Assembly: GCA_965260935.1 (NCBI GenBank)
Contig: CBDHCB010000003.1
Location: 1-64,000 of the forward strand
Source: JBBROS01 sp965260935
Lineage (GTDB): Bacteria; Pseudomonadota; Alphaproteobacteria; Acetobacterales; Acetobacteraceae
Length of the DNA: 64,000 nucleotides
Reading direction: 5' to 3'
This document shows, one piece after another, positions 16,990 through 25,444 of the stretch. The position numbers and the translations under genes are program-made. Numbering within the stretch: the stretch's first letter is position 1; each line of letters starts with the position of its first letter. The notes under the pieces are model-generated. The model made no database searches. It was not told the origin of the DNA and saw only the letters and a list, made by a program, of their open reading frames with translations.

Positions 16990-17685
16990 GGACGGCTGTG
17001 CCACGAGACGATCTACTGCCACATGCATGGCCGCGAGGGGCGCTCGGAGCAGCTCTACCTGCACCTGCCCCGGGCCGGGCGGCACCGGGCAGCGCGGCAT
17101 GGGCGCAAGCCCCGGGGCCGCCGCATTCCACCGGAGCGCGGGATTGCGTGCCGACCAGCGGAAGTGGCGGCTCGCGCGAGCTTCGGCCATTGGGAGGGCG
17201 ACCTGCTGATCTTTGCCCGGGGCCGTGGCCCGGCAAACGTGACCACGCTGCTGGAGCGCCGCAGCTGCTTCTTGGTGCTGCTGGCCAACCCGGATCGCCG
17301 GCCGACGGGTGTGGCCGGGCGCATCGACGCGGCGCTGGACGGCTTAGACGCCGGCCTGCGCCGGACCGTGATCTTTGACCGCGGGTTCGAGTTCATGGGC
17401 GACCCTGCCCTGGACCGCAGCCCGGGCTGCACAAGCTACTTCTACGACCCGCGTAGCTCTTGGCAGAAGGGCGCGGTGGAGAACACCAACGGACGGTTAC
17501 GGTGCTATCTCCCCGGCGGCGTGGCAGCGGAGCGGCTGTCGGCCGGCAGCCTGGACGCGCTGGATGCTCGGCTGAATGCAACGCCGCGGCGCTGCCTGAG
17601 CTATCGCACGCCGGCGAAGGCGTTCAATGGCCGCCTCGGGGTGGCACCCGCCGAAACTAGCCCAACTGCCGCTATATTGCATTAG
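16990..17685 (+). pseudogene. IS30 family transposase, N-terminus lost
   Basis: The frame begins abruptly after a stop with GRLCHETIYCHMHGREGRSE (normal interior of IS30, SHETIY motif), then FGHWEGDLLIFARGRGPANV (Asp), LLERRSCFLVLLANP, RTVIFDRGFEFMGDPAL (Asp region) and SSWQKGAVENTNGRLRCYLP (Glu). The N-terminal HTH, about one third of the protein, is absent; the boundary is near 16990. A Met at 17023 gives a 220-residue frame, but it would not bind the element ends normally. The C-terminus is present. Confidence 0.8.
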
Positions 17686-17734
17686 GGATGGAAACAGCAC
17701 TCCAGGTCATGCACGGCTCGGCCCGCCAGCCCTC

Positions 17735-17896
17735 GACCGCCTCGTCCGTAAACCAGACCGCCAAACTCCCGGGTTGGCGCAAGCTGGCTTCATACTCGCG
17801 CCAGTTCATGACCTTGCGCTTCTGCTTGGGACCGTAGCAGCGACGGTCTTGGTTCAGCTTGAAGGGCAAAGTGGACATCATAAGTTCAGGGAACAT
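17735..17896 (-). pseudogene. IS5 family transposase N-terminal fragment (second IS5 type)
   Basis: The frame reads LPFKLNQDRRCYGPKQKRKV, MNWREYEASLRQPGSLAVWF and TDEAVEGWRAE, the beginning of an IS5 transposase different from the copy at 16057. Homology stops at about 17735, where the sequence changes to the region after the IS30 end. Only about 50 residues remain, with no catalytic residues. Confidence 0.7.
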
Positions 17897-18026
17897 CCTT
17901 TACGCCAGGCCGGTTCCGAACGCCATTGGACGAGTTCTTGGCAACAAGGTCGCAGAGGTCATATCCCAGGGCTATCGCATATGGATTTCCGAGCTGGCGC
18001 TTCAGCCCGACGAATGCAAATTTTGA
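17871..18026 (+). pseudogene. unrecognised coding fragment
   Basis: A plus-strand frame reads IISSGNILYARPVPNAIGRV, LGNKVAEVISQGYRIWISEL and ALQPDECKF before a stop. Its composition looks like real protein, but I do not recognise a family. It overlaps the edge of the IS5 fragment at its start and ends 11 bp before the IS6 terminus at 18038, so it is probably the tail of a gene cut off by these insertions. Confidence 0.35.
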
Positions 18027-18037
18027 AGGCTCTGGTT

Positions 18038-18848
18038 GGTGTTGTCAGGTTGGCGAGCCTGGTCAGCCCGTGGCAGCATGGCAGGCATGACGGCGTCCTC
18101 TCTTTGCCGCGGCTTCCGCTACCCCGCCGAGGTGATCCAGCACGCGGTATGGCTGTATCACTGCTTCAGCCTGAGCCTGCGCGACGTCGAGACGATCCTG
18201 GCCGCCCGCGGCATCGTGGTCAGCTACGAGACCATCCGCGCGTGGGGCCTGCGCTTCGGCCGGCAGTTCGCCAACGAGTTGAAACGGCGCAGGCCTAAAC
18301 CGGGCGACAAATGGCATCTCGATGAGGTGTTCATCCGCATCGGCGGCAAGCAGCACTATCTCTGGCGCGCGGTGGACCAGGACGGGCACGTGCTGGACAT
18401 CCTGGTCCAGAGCCGGCGCAACGCGAAGGCAGCCAAGCGGTTCTTTCGCAAGCTGCTCAAGGGCTTGCACTATGCGCCTCGGGTGGTCGTGACCGACAAG
18501 CTCAAGAGCCATGGCGCGGCCAAGCGCGAGATCCTGCCCCACGTCGAGCACCGGCAAAGCAAGTACCTGAACAACCGCATCGAGGTGTCGCACCAGCCAA
18601 CGCGGCGACGAGAACGGCAGATGCAGCGGTTCAAGTCAGCCCGCCACGCGCAACGCTTCCTTTCCGCTCACGCCCGCATCCACAACCACTTCCAGCTCCG
18701 CCGCCATCGCCTCACCGCCACCCAGCACCGTGCCGCTCGCGACGCCGCCTTCGAGGTCTGGCGGGATGTCACCGGCACTGCGACTGGCCGGTAATCAAGG
18801 ACTGTTCTCATCCCGCAATCGGCCGTCCTTAAACAACCTGACAACGCC
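18038..18848 (+). mobile_element. complete IS6-family insertion sequence
   Basis: The termini are GGTGTTGTCAGGTTG (18038-18052) and, on the opposite strand, GGCGTTGTCAGGTTG (18834-18848), a 15-bp inverted repeat with one mismatch. The 811-bp length and one transposase gene are normal for IS6. The 8-bp flanks CTCTGGTT and TCTGCAAC do not match, so adjacent DNA was lost or rearranged; IS6 elements often cause adjacent deletions by replicative transposition. It removed the 5' end of the sensor kinase. Confidence 0.88.
18087..18794 (+). CDS. IS6 family transposase
   Basis: 235 residues: HTH-like N-terminus (FRYPAEVIQHAVWLYHCFSL, ILAARGIVVSYETIRAW) and the IS6 DDE core: KWHLDEVFIRIGGKQHYLWR (Asp), PRVVVTDKLKSHGAAKREIL (Asp) and NRIEVSHQPTRRRERQMQRF (Glu). 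The chosen Met (MTASSLCRG) matches family starts; an in-frame Met three codons upstream is possible. It appears intact and is very similar to the remnant at 11142-11615. Confidence 0.92.
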   Translation: MTASSLCRGFRYPAEVIQHAVWLYHCFSLSLRDVETILAARGIVVSYETIRAWGLRFGRQFANELKRRRPKPGDKWHLDEVFIRIGGKQHYLWRAVDQDGHVLDILVQSRRNAKAAKRFFRKLLKGLHYAPRVVVTDKLKSHGAAKREILPHVEHRQSKYLNNRIEVSHQPTRRRERQMQRFKSARHAQRFLSAHARIHNHFQLRRHRLTATQHRAARDAAFEVWRDVTGTATGR

Positions 18849-20161
18849 TCTGCAACATCACCGTAGCTATCACCCTGGCGGTCGCCCTCACGACCCTGCT
18901 GACCCAGTTCGCGGGCACCTGGGCCCGTCCATCATTCACCGAGCTTGGCCTGATCGAGCGCACCGGCGACATCACCAGAATGATTGGGGCCATCTCCGCC
19001 GCGGAGCGAGGTCCGCTAGCCGAGGCTGCCAGCAACACGCATTTCGCGGTGCGCTGGCTGGCCCGACGCTCCGCCGCGGCCGACGTGCTGCTGTCGGCAC
19101 GCGCTTCCACGACCGAGGGCGAGATCTACATGCTGGATGCAGCCGGACGCCAGCGTCCTATCGTCTTCGTAGGTCCCGACACGGACACCGAGGCCGCCCG
19201 GTTGCTGCGGCAGCAGCCCGGCGCGCTGCCGACTTCGTACATCATGGCGGTCAAGCTGGCGGACGCCAGCTGGGTCGTGTTTGATGCGCCCCGGCGGTTT
19301 TGGGGCCTCGACCAGTTCGAGCGGACTGGCGTGGTGGTCGCCCTGCTTGCCGTCATAGTGGTGGGAATATCGCTTGTCGCCGCCTTACAGCTATCCCGGC
19401 CGATCCGGCACTTTGCCGAAGGACTGCGGCGCTTCGGCAAGGATCCGCGTTCCGCGCCGCTGGCGGTGGCCGGCCCGTTCGAGATGCAGGACGCGATCCG
19501 CGCCTTCAACGCCATGCAGAGCCAGATCCAGGCCTTCGTCAGCGACCGCACGGCGATGCTGGCCGCGATCTCGCACGACCTGCGTACGCCCCTAACCAGA
19601 ATACGCCTGCGCGGGGAGCTCATGGAGGACGCCAACCAGCGGAGCCGGCTGTTTCGCGACGTCGCTGACATGCAGGCCATGGTCGACTCGGCCCTGAGCT
19701 TCTTCCGCGACGACGGTCGGGAGGAGGAGCCGACCAGCTTCGACCTGCCGGAGCTCCTGAAGACGATCGTGGACGACTTCGCCGACCAGGGCCACGCCGT
19801 CGGCTATCGCGGCCCCGACCGCCTGACTTTCAAGGGACGACCATTCGCGCTGAAGCGGGCCTTCAGCAACATCATCGACAACGCGATCAAGTACGGCGGC
19901 GGCGGCGAGATCGACCTTCGACGCACCGAGCCAGCTGTTGAGGTCATCGTGCGAGACGAGGGACCCGGCATCCCGCCTGAAGCCCAGTCCAGGGTCTTCG
20001 AGCCGTTCTACCGGCTGGAGCGGTCACGCAATCGTGGCACCGGAGGGGTGGGGCTCGGCCTGACGTCGACGCGCTCCGTCATCCAGGCTCATGGCGGCAG
20101 CATCGAGCTGCGGAACCGGGAGACGGGCGGGCTAGAGGTAAGCGCATCGCTTCCAAGATAA
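18849..20161 (+). pseudogene. OmpR-class sensor histidine kinase, 5' end removed by IS6
   Basis: Coding begins mid-protein directly at the IS6 end: ITVAITLAVALTTLLTQFAG (first membrane helix), periplasmic domain, second helix VVVALLAVIVVGISLVAALQ, HAMP (RPIRHFAEGLRRFGKDPRSA), H-box AAISHDLRTPLTRIRLRGE, N-box FSNIIDNAIKYGGGGEIDL, then DEGPGIP and GGVGLGLTSTRSVIQAHGGS. This is the EnvZ-like architecture. About 10-20 N-terminal residues and any upstream response regulator are missing. An internal ATG at 18980 gives 393 residues without the first helix, so residual signalling is doubtful. Confidence 0.85.
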
Positions 20162-20636
20162 TCCGTGCACATCCGTGGACGCCCCCGTCTGGGCGAGGGG
20201 AAAAGCATCAGGGTTGTTCTAGCACGTAGTCGGATGCCGTCATCCGTCCGGCCTCTGGCGCGACGGCACGCCGTCGTGGGCCTGTATGGGAGTTCGTGGA
20301 CCGGGTCCATATCAACGCAGCGTGCTCGGGGTGTGAATCGACTCACTTGAGGGACCCCGATCGGCACCAGGGACCCGCATGCAACTTATTGAACGGGCAA
20401 GAAAGCAGTGTTGAACCGCGGCGCCGATCAGGGGTCCTGGGCCACGCCGATCCACAATCTTAGGACGTTGGACTACTCGCCGCGGCGGGCGATCGAGCCG
20501 ATGTTCTCGGACTTCAAGTCGCGCGGTTTCGGCGTCGCCGATACACTGTGTTGCATGGGTCAGGGGGCCGGATGCACGTTGCCCTTGCCATTGCCCTCCA
20601 ACGCTTTGCCACGATCGGTTTTCGCCCCAGGGGTCT
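20162..20636. other. IS scar region
   Basis: No intact gene is visible. The right half holds a transposase fragment (next entry). The left half includes a small GACGGC/GCCGTC hairpin near 20270 without a T-run, so I do not call a terminator. Confidence 0.4.
20446..20556 (+). pseudogene. IS4-type transposase fragment
   Basis: The frame contains PIHNLRTLDYSPRRAIEPMF followed by SDFKSRGFGVADTLC, the Y-(2)-R-(3)-E-(6)-K segment that holds the catalytic Glu of IS4-family transposases. Nothing recognisable precedes or follows it, and it is not close to the intact IS4 copy at 11922. It is a short relic. Confidence 0.55.
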
Positions 20637-21095
20637 TCAGGTCGACGTTTCTTGGGAGGTTATCGTTGCGTAACGCATCAGTATGTCAGCCATCGCCTTC
20701 ACATCGAAGCGGCCTTCAGATTGCAATCTGGCCAGCTCCCGGAATGAATCAACGTAGAAACCTGGCGTGAACGTCGTGAAGAACGAGACTGGTTCATCGC
20801 TCACGTTGTTGAACGTGTGCGACGCTCCTACCGGCACAACGACGTAATCGCCGGCCACGGCATCCCGCTGGATGTCGCCGATCACGAAGCGCAGGACGCC
20901 GCTTGTGACAAGGAACACTTCATCATGCATGAGATGGATGTGTGGTGGTGGCCCGCTGACATGCGGCGCCATAGTCGACGCGATCGCGCTGATCCGGTTC
21001 TCCGTACCCGAGCCATCTTCTAGGATCCGGATGGTGGTAGGCCCGAAATGCAGGGCTTCTCCAGCATCTCCGGGAACCATTCTTGCATCCAGCAT
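20637..21095 (-). CDS. cupin-domain protein
   Basis: 152 residues with a single cupin barrel: motif 1 GPPPHIHLMHDEVFLVTSGV (His, His and Glu metal ligands) and motif 2 PVGASHTFNNVSDEPVSFFT (last His). Related small cupins include dioxygenases, isomerases and sensors. A strong ribosome site AAAGGAG lies 6 nt before the ATG. The promoter region carries a palindromic operator at 21165-21185 nearly identical to one at the TetR gene, so the cupin is probably under that regulator. Confidence 0.85.
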   Translation of the reverse strand: MLDARMVPGDAGEALHFGPTTIRILEDGSGTENRISAIASTMAPHVSGPPPHIHLMHDEVFLVTSGVLRFVIGDIQRDAVAGDYVVVPVGASHTFNNVSDEPVSFFTTFTPGFYVDSFRELARLQSEGRFDVKAMADILMRYATITSQETST

Positions 21096-21164
21096 CCATG
21101 TTCTCCTTTAAGCGAGGTCCGAGCAGGTATCGTCCGTAGGCCGGCTCTGCTCGGCCCGTAATGC

Positions 21165-21185
21165 GATATGATACCCTATCGTACT
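21165..21185. promoter_or_regulatory. probable TetR operator upstream of the cupin gene
   Basis: GATATGATACCCTATCGTAC (21165-21184) shares ATACCCTATCGTA with the palindrome at 22003-22023 and keeps its dyad around CCC. It lies about 70 bp upstream of the cupin start. Confidence 0.65.
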
Positions 21186-21338
21186 TCGTGTCAAGGTCAG
21201 GAGACTGTGTGCCGCACTGTGTGTGGCCGGCAGGAACGAAAGCATTTTGAAAATCGCTCAACGCGGTCCCCCGATCCCGCTGCCTGACCTGAGCCCTGCG
21301 CGGGGCAATGATGCTGTCGTGCACTTTCGATCCCCGCT

Positions 21339-21986
21339 TCAGGCGACCGAGACGCGCTTCAAACCAGCGACCAGTGCCTTCGCGGCTTGCCGTGCTCGGC
21401 TTTCCCACTCGCCGCTCGTGGAAACGGAGATGCCGAGCAACGCCTTGAGCAGATCGGCGCCGAGCAAGCAATCAATGAATCCCACGCTCAGCTTCGCGCA
21501 TTCGTCCTCGTCGAGGCCAACACCCTCAGGCCGTTCTACCAGGAAGTTCGTCAGCTGCTGAGCGTGGCTGGCCACCAAGCCCTCGTAGGCCAACTGGCTG
21601 AGGTGGGGGAAATGCCGGTGTTCGACCATCACCGCGCGGAGCAGGCCCAGCGCCTCGGCCCCCAGCAGCCGTTCCTGGAAGCGGACACCTATGAAGGTGA
21701 GGATCTCGACCAGCGGTTTCCGCAGGATCGTCTCGATCGCCCGGTGCTCTTCGCTGCCGACCGGCGTCGCGCACGCCTCGGACACAACCGCCTCGAAGAG
21801 GTCGTCCTTGGTCTTGGCGTGCCTGTAAAGCGTCATGATCGAGACGCCGGCCGAAGCGGCGATCGCTTCCATGCTTGCGCCCTCGAAGCCCGCGCCCAGG
21901 AAGGCCTTGCGTGCGGCGCCCAGGATCAGCGCGCGCTTCTCAGCCATGAGCTTTGCCTTGGGATGATCGTCTGACCAGCTACGCAT
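21339..21986 (-). CDS. TetR/AcrR family transcriptional regulator
   Basis: 215 residues. The N-terminal TetR HTH reads KRALILGAARKAFLGAGFEG, ASMEAIAASAGVSIMTLYRH and AKTKDDLFEAV; the C-terminal ligand domain is of the AcrR C-terminal type (FIGVRFQERLLGAEALGLLR). The start Met of RSWSDDHPKAKL was chosen because the operator palindrome at 22003-22023 lies directly upstream; an internal Met (MAEKRALIL) is an alternative. The palindrome placement implies autorepression. Likely targets are the cupin at 20637 and the divergent DoxX-like gene at 22093. Confidence 0.87.
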   Translation of the reverse strand: MRSWSDDHPKAKLMAEKRALILGAARKAFLGAGFEGASMEAIAASAGVSIMTLYRHAKTKDDLFEAVVSEACATPVGSEEHRAIETILRKPLVEILTFIGVRFQERLLGAEALGLLRAVMVEHRHFPHLSQLAYEGLVASHAQQLTNFLVERPEGVGLDEDECAKLSVGFIDCLLGADLLKALLGISVSTSGEWESRARQAAKALVAGLKRVSVA

Positions 21987-22002
21987 CCAGCATTGACTCC
22001 GC

Positions 22003-22023
22003 GATACCATACCCTATCGTATC
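22003..22023. promoter_or_regulatory. palindromic TetR operator between tetR and the DoxX-like gene
   Basis: Positions 22003-22023 (GATACCATACCCTATCGTA plus TC) are a 21-bp near-perfect dyad, GATAC-ATA-CCC-TAT-GTATC. It lies 16 bp before the TetR start and 70 bp before the divergent DoxX-like start. The shared core recurs at 21165. Confidence 0.75.
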
Positions 22024-22092
22024 ATCATCTAAGGCGGTCGGAGCCCTTTGGCGAGGGCGAAAGTGGCCGCTCGTCACCGCGCAGGAGATCGG

Positions 22093-22458
22093 ATGCTCGA
22101 CGGTGCCTTGTGGCTGGCTCAGTTCCTCATGTTCGTCGCATTCGCCGTGGCCGCTTGGATGAAGACCATGACACCGATCTCCAAGCTCGCAGCCACCTGG
22201 CCATGGACGGGGCAACTCCCCGGGCCGGTCGTGCGCGGTCTCGGCCTCATAGATCTTCTGGGCGGGGCCGGGGTGTTCTTGCCAGCACTCCTCGACATCC
22301 TGCCGCAACTGAGCGTTCCGGCCGCTCTCGGTTGCGTGGCGCTTCAGTTAAGCGAACGCGGCAACCAGCGCCGGGAGAATGCCCGTGGCCGCCTGTGCCA
22401 TGGTGACGCCCTCGCCGTGATGTTAGAGATGGCCGGGAGAATTCGGACAGGTCGTTAA
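22093..22458 (+). CDS. DoxX-like membrane protein, C-terminus replaced
   Basis: The first 80 or so residues (MLDGALWLAQFLMFVAFAVA, AWMKTMTPISKLAATWPW, VRGLGLIDLLGGAGVFLPAL) are a DoxX-like integral membrane protein with three helices. After ALGCVALQL the family's fourth helix is missing and a charged tail (SERGNQRRENARGR...) follows, so the gene is fused to unrelated DNA near 22345. AGGAG lies 5 nt before the ATG. It is divergent from TetR across the shared operator. DoxX proteins are associated with redox stress; whether this truncated form works is doubtful. Confidence 0.7.
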   Translation: MLDGALWLAQFLMFVAFAVAAWMKTMTPISKLAATWPWTGQLPGPVVRGLGLIDLLGGAGVFLPALLDILPQLSVPAALGCVALQLSERGNQRRENARGRLCHGDALAVMLEMAGRIRTGR

Positions 22459-22508
22459 GTGGATTTTCTGCCTGAGCGCGGCGAGGATGCCGCGGATCAG
22501 GAGCAAGA

Positions 22509-22649
22509 ATGACCAAGCGAGCACGCCGGAACCACAACCCGGCTTTCAAGGCAAAGGTGGCATTGGCAGCTATCAAGGGCGAGAAGACGCTGGCAGAGCT
22601 AGCGCAGTTGTATGACGTTCACCCGAACCAGATCACGGCATGGAAGTGA
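22509..22649 (+). pseudogene. IS3 family orfA fragment
   Basis: MTKRARRNHNPAFKAKVALA followed by AIKGEKTLAELAQLYDVHPN and QITAWK is the N-terminal HTH of an IS3-family orfA of a different subgroup from the neighbouring element. The stop codon is formed by the first bases of the next IS3 terminus at 22647, so the gene was cut there. An AGGAG precedes the ATG. Confidence 0.8.
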
Positions 22650-22696
22650 ACCGCCCCGGGTTTGCCGGAGGCTCCAACCGTTGAGAGGATGGGGTC

Positions 22697-23026
22697 ATGA
22701 GCAAGCCAACAACAAACAAGTTTTCAGAGGAGGTCCGCGCGCGTGCCGTGCGGATGGTGTCCGAGCATAGCGGCGAGCACACGTCGCAGGGGGCGGCGAT
22801 CAGCTCGATTGCGGCCAAGATCGGCTGCCGGAGCGAGACACTGCGCCAATGGGTGCGCCAAGCAGAGCGCGACCAGGGCTTGCGGGGCGGGCCGACGACT
22901 GCGCAGCAGGAGCGGGTTCGCGCGCTGGAGCGAGAAGTTCGCGAGCTGCGCCAGGCCAACGAGATCCTGCGCAAGGCTTCCGCGTATTTTGCCCAGGCGG
23001 AGCTCGACCGCCCGTTCAAGCGATGA
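22697..23026 (+). CDS. IS3 family transposase orfA
   Basis: 109 residues: HTH (KFSEEVRARAVRMVSEHSGE, SSIAAKIGCRSETLRQWVRQ) and a coiled-coil tail (VRALEREVRELRQANEILRK). The final RPFKR codons overlap the orfB start through ATGA at 23023-23026. It is complete and intact. The start ATG follows GAGAGGATGGGGTC, which holds a GAGG ribosome site. Confidence 0.9.
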   Translation: MSKPTTNKFSEEVRARAVRMVSEHSGEHTSQGAAISSIAAKIGCRSETLRQWVRQAERDQGLRGGPTTAQQERVRALEREVRELRQANEILRKASAYFAQAELDRPFKR

Positions 23027-23946
23027 TCGCCTTCATCAATGAGAACCGGGCGGTTCACGGGGTCGAGCCGATCTGCAAGGTTTTGCCGATCGCCCCGTCG
23101 ACCTACCGCGCCCATGTCGCCCAACAGGTCGATCCTGCCAAGCAGTCCGCGCGGACGAGGAGCGACGCGGCGCTGATGATCGAGATCCGCCGCATGTTCG
23201 AAGCAAACTTCTGCGTCGACGGCGTTCGCAAACTGTGGCGGCAACTCCGCCGCGAGGGCATCAGGGCTGCCCGCTGCACGGTGGCGCGGCTGATGCGCAG
23301 CATGGGGCTGCAGGGCGTCGTGCGAGGCCGGAAAGCCCGCACCACTGTCCCTGATCCGGCCGCCGTCTGCCCGCTTGACCGGGTCAACCGCCAGTTCAAG
23401 GCGCCACGGCCGAACGCTCTGTGGGTCTCGGATTTCACCTACGTCGCGACTTGGGGAGGCTTCGTCTACGTGGCGTTTGTCATCGACGTCTTTGCCCGTC
23501 GCATCGTCGGCTGGCGCGCGTCCCGCTCCGCACAGGCCGGCTCTCGGCTTCGCCGAACCGCCGTGCTCGACGCGCTGGAGCAGGCGCTGCACCAGCGCCG
23601 GCCTGTCCAGGGCCACGGTCTCGTACATCACAGCGATAGGGGCTCGCAATATCTTGCCCTGCGCTACACCGAACGTCTGGCCGAGGCCGGCATCGAGCCG
23701 TTCGTAGGCAGCGTTGGAGATTCCTATGACAATGCCCTCGCCGAAACGGTAAACGGCTTGTTCAAAGCCGAAGTGATCCACCGATGCGGACCCTGGCGAT
23801 CCTTCGAGGCCGTCGAATACGCCACCCTCGAATGGGTGGACTGGTACAACCACCGGCGGCTGCTCGAGCCGATCGGCAACGTTCCGCCCGCAGAAGCCGA
23901 GGCGGCCTACTACGCCGAGCTTGAGGCTACGCCGCTGGCAGCGTAG
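23023..23946 (+). CDS. IS3 family transposase orfB
   Basis: 307 residues with the IS3 integrase core: ALWVSDFTYVATWGGFVYVA (Asp), LVHHSDRGSQYLALRYTERL (Asp), GDSYDNALAETVNGLFKAEV (Glu) and VDWYNHRRLLEPIGNVPPAE. The HTH_21 region is MFEANFCVDGVRKLWRQLRR. It overlaps orfA by 4 nt. It seems intact and able to act. Confidence 0.92.
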   Translation: MIAFINENRAVHGVEPICKVLPIAPSTYRAHVAQQVDPAKQSARTRSDAALMIEIRRMFEANFCVDGVRKLWRQLRREGIRAARCTVARLMRSMGLQGVVRGRKARTTVPDPAAVCPLDRVNRQFKAPRPNALWVSDFTYVATWGGFVYVAFVIDVFARRIVGWRASRSAQAGSRLRRTAVLDALEQALHQRRPVQGHGLVHHSDRGSQYLALRYTERLAEAGIEPFVGSVGDSYDNALAETVNGLFKAEVIHRCGPWRSFEAVEYATLEWVDWYNHRRLLEPIGNVPPAEAEAAYYAELEATPLAA

Positions 23947-23987
23947 GACTCACATAAACCAGCCTCCGGCAAACCCGGAGCGGTTCA

Positions 23988-24060
23988 GTTCAAGTCAGCC
24001 CGCCATGCCCAGCGCTTCCTCTCGCCCATGCCCGCATCCACAACCATTTCCAGCTCCGCC
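23988..24060 (+). pseudogene. IS6 transposase 3' fragment
   Basis: GTTCAAGTCAGCCCGCCATG and the following bases to CCAGCTCCGCC match the 3' part of the IS6 transposase at 18628-18710. One side is cut by the IS3 end at 23987 and the other by a second IS6 type starting at 24061. It shows that the IS3 once landed in an IS6 copy. Confidence 0.75.
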
Positions 24061-24899
24061 GGCACCGTCAACTTGGCTGGTGGCCGGCTTGCGGGATGCG
24101 GCTGAGCCAGATAGGCGGGCGGGATGACGACACCCGCCTGCCCGAGCTACGCCGGCTATCGCTTCCCAGCCGAGATCATCAGCCACGCTGTCTGGCTCTA
24201 CTTCCGCTTTCCGCTCAGCCTGCGCATGGTAGACGAACTGCTGGCCGCGCGCGGCATCGCCGTCAGCCACGAGAGCGTGCGCCAGTGGGCGCTGAAGTTC
24301 GGGCAGGAGTTCGCCAACCAGATCCGCCGCAGGCTGGCTGCCGCCGGCGACAAGTGGCACCTGGACGAGGTCGTGCTGACCATCGCGGGCAAGAAGCATT
24401 GGCTGTGGCGCGCGGTGGATCAGAACGGGATGGTGCTGGACATCCTCCTCCAGAGCCGGCGCGACACGCGGGCCGCCAAGCGCCTGCTGCGCAAGCTGCT
24501 CAAGCGGCAATGCCGGGCGCCTCGCGTCATGATCACTGATAAGCTGGCCAGTTACGGAGCGGCCAAGCTCGAGGCGATGCCCTCGGTCGAGCACCGGAAG
24601 CACAAAGGGCTGAACAACAGGGCGGAGAACTCGCATCAGCCCACGCGACGACGAGAACGGCAGATGAAGCGCTTCAAGTCACCTGGCCAGGCGCAGCGTT
24701 TCCTCTCCGCCCACGACGGGATCAGCAACCTCTTCCACCTCCGCCGCCATCAAGTACCCGCCGTCCAGTATCGAGCCGCCCGGACCGACGCCTTTCGGGT
24801 CTGGGCCGAGGGCACCGGCGTCGCCGCTGCGGCGTAACCACGGGCACGCCGTCCTCATCGCGCTCTACTGCAACCTCAGTTCAACAAGTTGACGGTGCC
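24061..24899 (+). mobile_element. second IS6-family insertion sequence (diverged type)
   Basis: The termini GGCACCGTCAACTTG (24061-24075) and the same sequence inverted at 24885-24899 are a perfect 15-bp inverted repeat, different from the IS6 type at 18038. The element is 839 bp and has one transposase gene. The 8-bp flanks GCTCCGCC and CTAAATAC differ, so neighbouring DNA has been replaced. Confidence 0.9.
24124..24837 (+). CDS. IS6 family transposase
   Basis: 237 residues. HTH part YRFPAEIISHAVWLYFRFPL, ELLAARGIAVSHESVRQW; DDE core KWHLDEVVLTIAGKKHWLWR (Asp), PRVMITDKLASYGAAKLEAM (Asp), NNRAENSHQPTRRRERQMKR (Glu). Intact. It differs at many positions from the copy at 18087, so the two belong to separate IS6 subtypes. 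Confidence 0.92.
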   Translation: MTTPACPSYAGYRFPAEIISHAVWLYFRFPLSLRMVDELLAARGIAVSHESVRQWALKFGQEFANQIRRRLAAAGDKWHLDEVVLTIAGKKHWLWRAVDQNGMVLDILLQSRRDTRAAKRLLRKLLKRQCRAPRVMITDKLASYGAAKLEAMPSVEHRKHKGLNNRAENSHQPTRRRERQMKRFKSPGQAQRFLSAHDGISNLFHLRRHQVPAVQYRAARTDAFRVWAEGTGVAAAA

Positions 24900-25096
24900 C
24901 TAAATACATTGAAATCATCGACTCTTCAGATCGGCACTTTTGGCATGGTGGTTACGACAAGGCCAGAACGGCATGGTGCCCGCCTCTCCGCTGCCCGTCG
25001 GCGCACCGGCTTGGCCAGGCCGCCCGGCGTCGCCGGCATGTGGCCCGGCCGCGGTGGCGATCCGGCGGTGCATCCCCGTGGCGAGCGGCGGCGGTC

Positions 25097-25444
25097 ATGA
25101 CGGCGGCTGAGCAGGCCCGGGCCCTGCTGCGCGACGAGGGCGCCCCGGAAGCCTGGCAGCACGCCACCCGCGAGGCCATCGACGCGCACCTGCGCCGGGA
25201 CGTGGCCACGCGGCAGTTCTGGTGCGACGTGCAGGCGGAGCTGAGGCGGATTGCCCCGCTGCCTGGCCCTGGCGACCTGGATGTCTATCGCAGCGCCAAA
25301 CGGCTGATCGCCGAGCACGGCGTCGCGGAGGCGCTGCGACTTGCCTGTCGGCGCGGCGCCGAGATGGATGGCGACCTCGTGCAACAGGCGGTTTGGACGC
25401 GCATCGCGGATGCGATCAACGCGTTGTCCAAGAGCCAACCCTGA
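25097..25444 (+). CDS. hypothetical protein
   Basis: 115 residues starting TAAEQARALLRDEGAPEAWQ after the Met. It is mostly helical by composition, soluble and has no signal peptide or recognised motif. Its regular codon use and the clean end support a real gene. A longer frame from 25040 adds a low-complexity leader. It lies just past the IS6 at 24061-24899, so a promoter may have been lost or supplied by the IS. Confidence 0.5.
   Translation: MTAAEQARALLRDEGAPEAWQHATREAIDAHLRRDVATRQFWCDVQAELRRIAPLPGPGDLDVYRSAKRLIAEHGVAEALRLACRRGAEMDGDLVQQAVWTRIADAINALSKSQP

Larger units (their letters stand above)
22647..23987 (+). mobile_element. complete IS3-family insertion sequence
   Basis: The ends are 27-bp inverted repeats at 22647-22673 and 23961-23987 (TGAACCGCCCCGGGTTTGCC... 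against TGAACCGCTCCGGGTTTGCC...), one mismatch. Inside are overlapping orfA and orfB. The right flank is an IS6 fragment starting GTT, the left an IS3 orfA fragment, so no target duplication remains. Confidence 0.92.
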
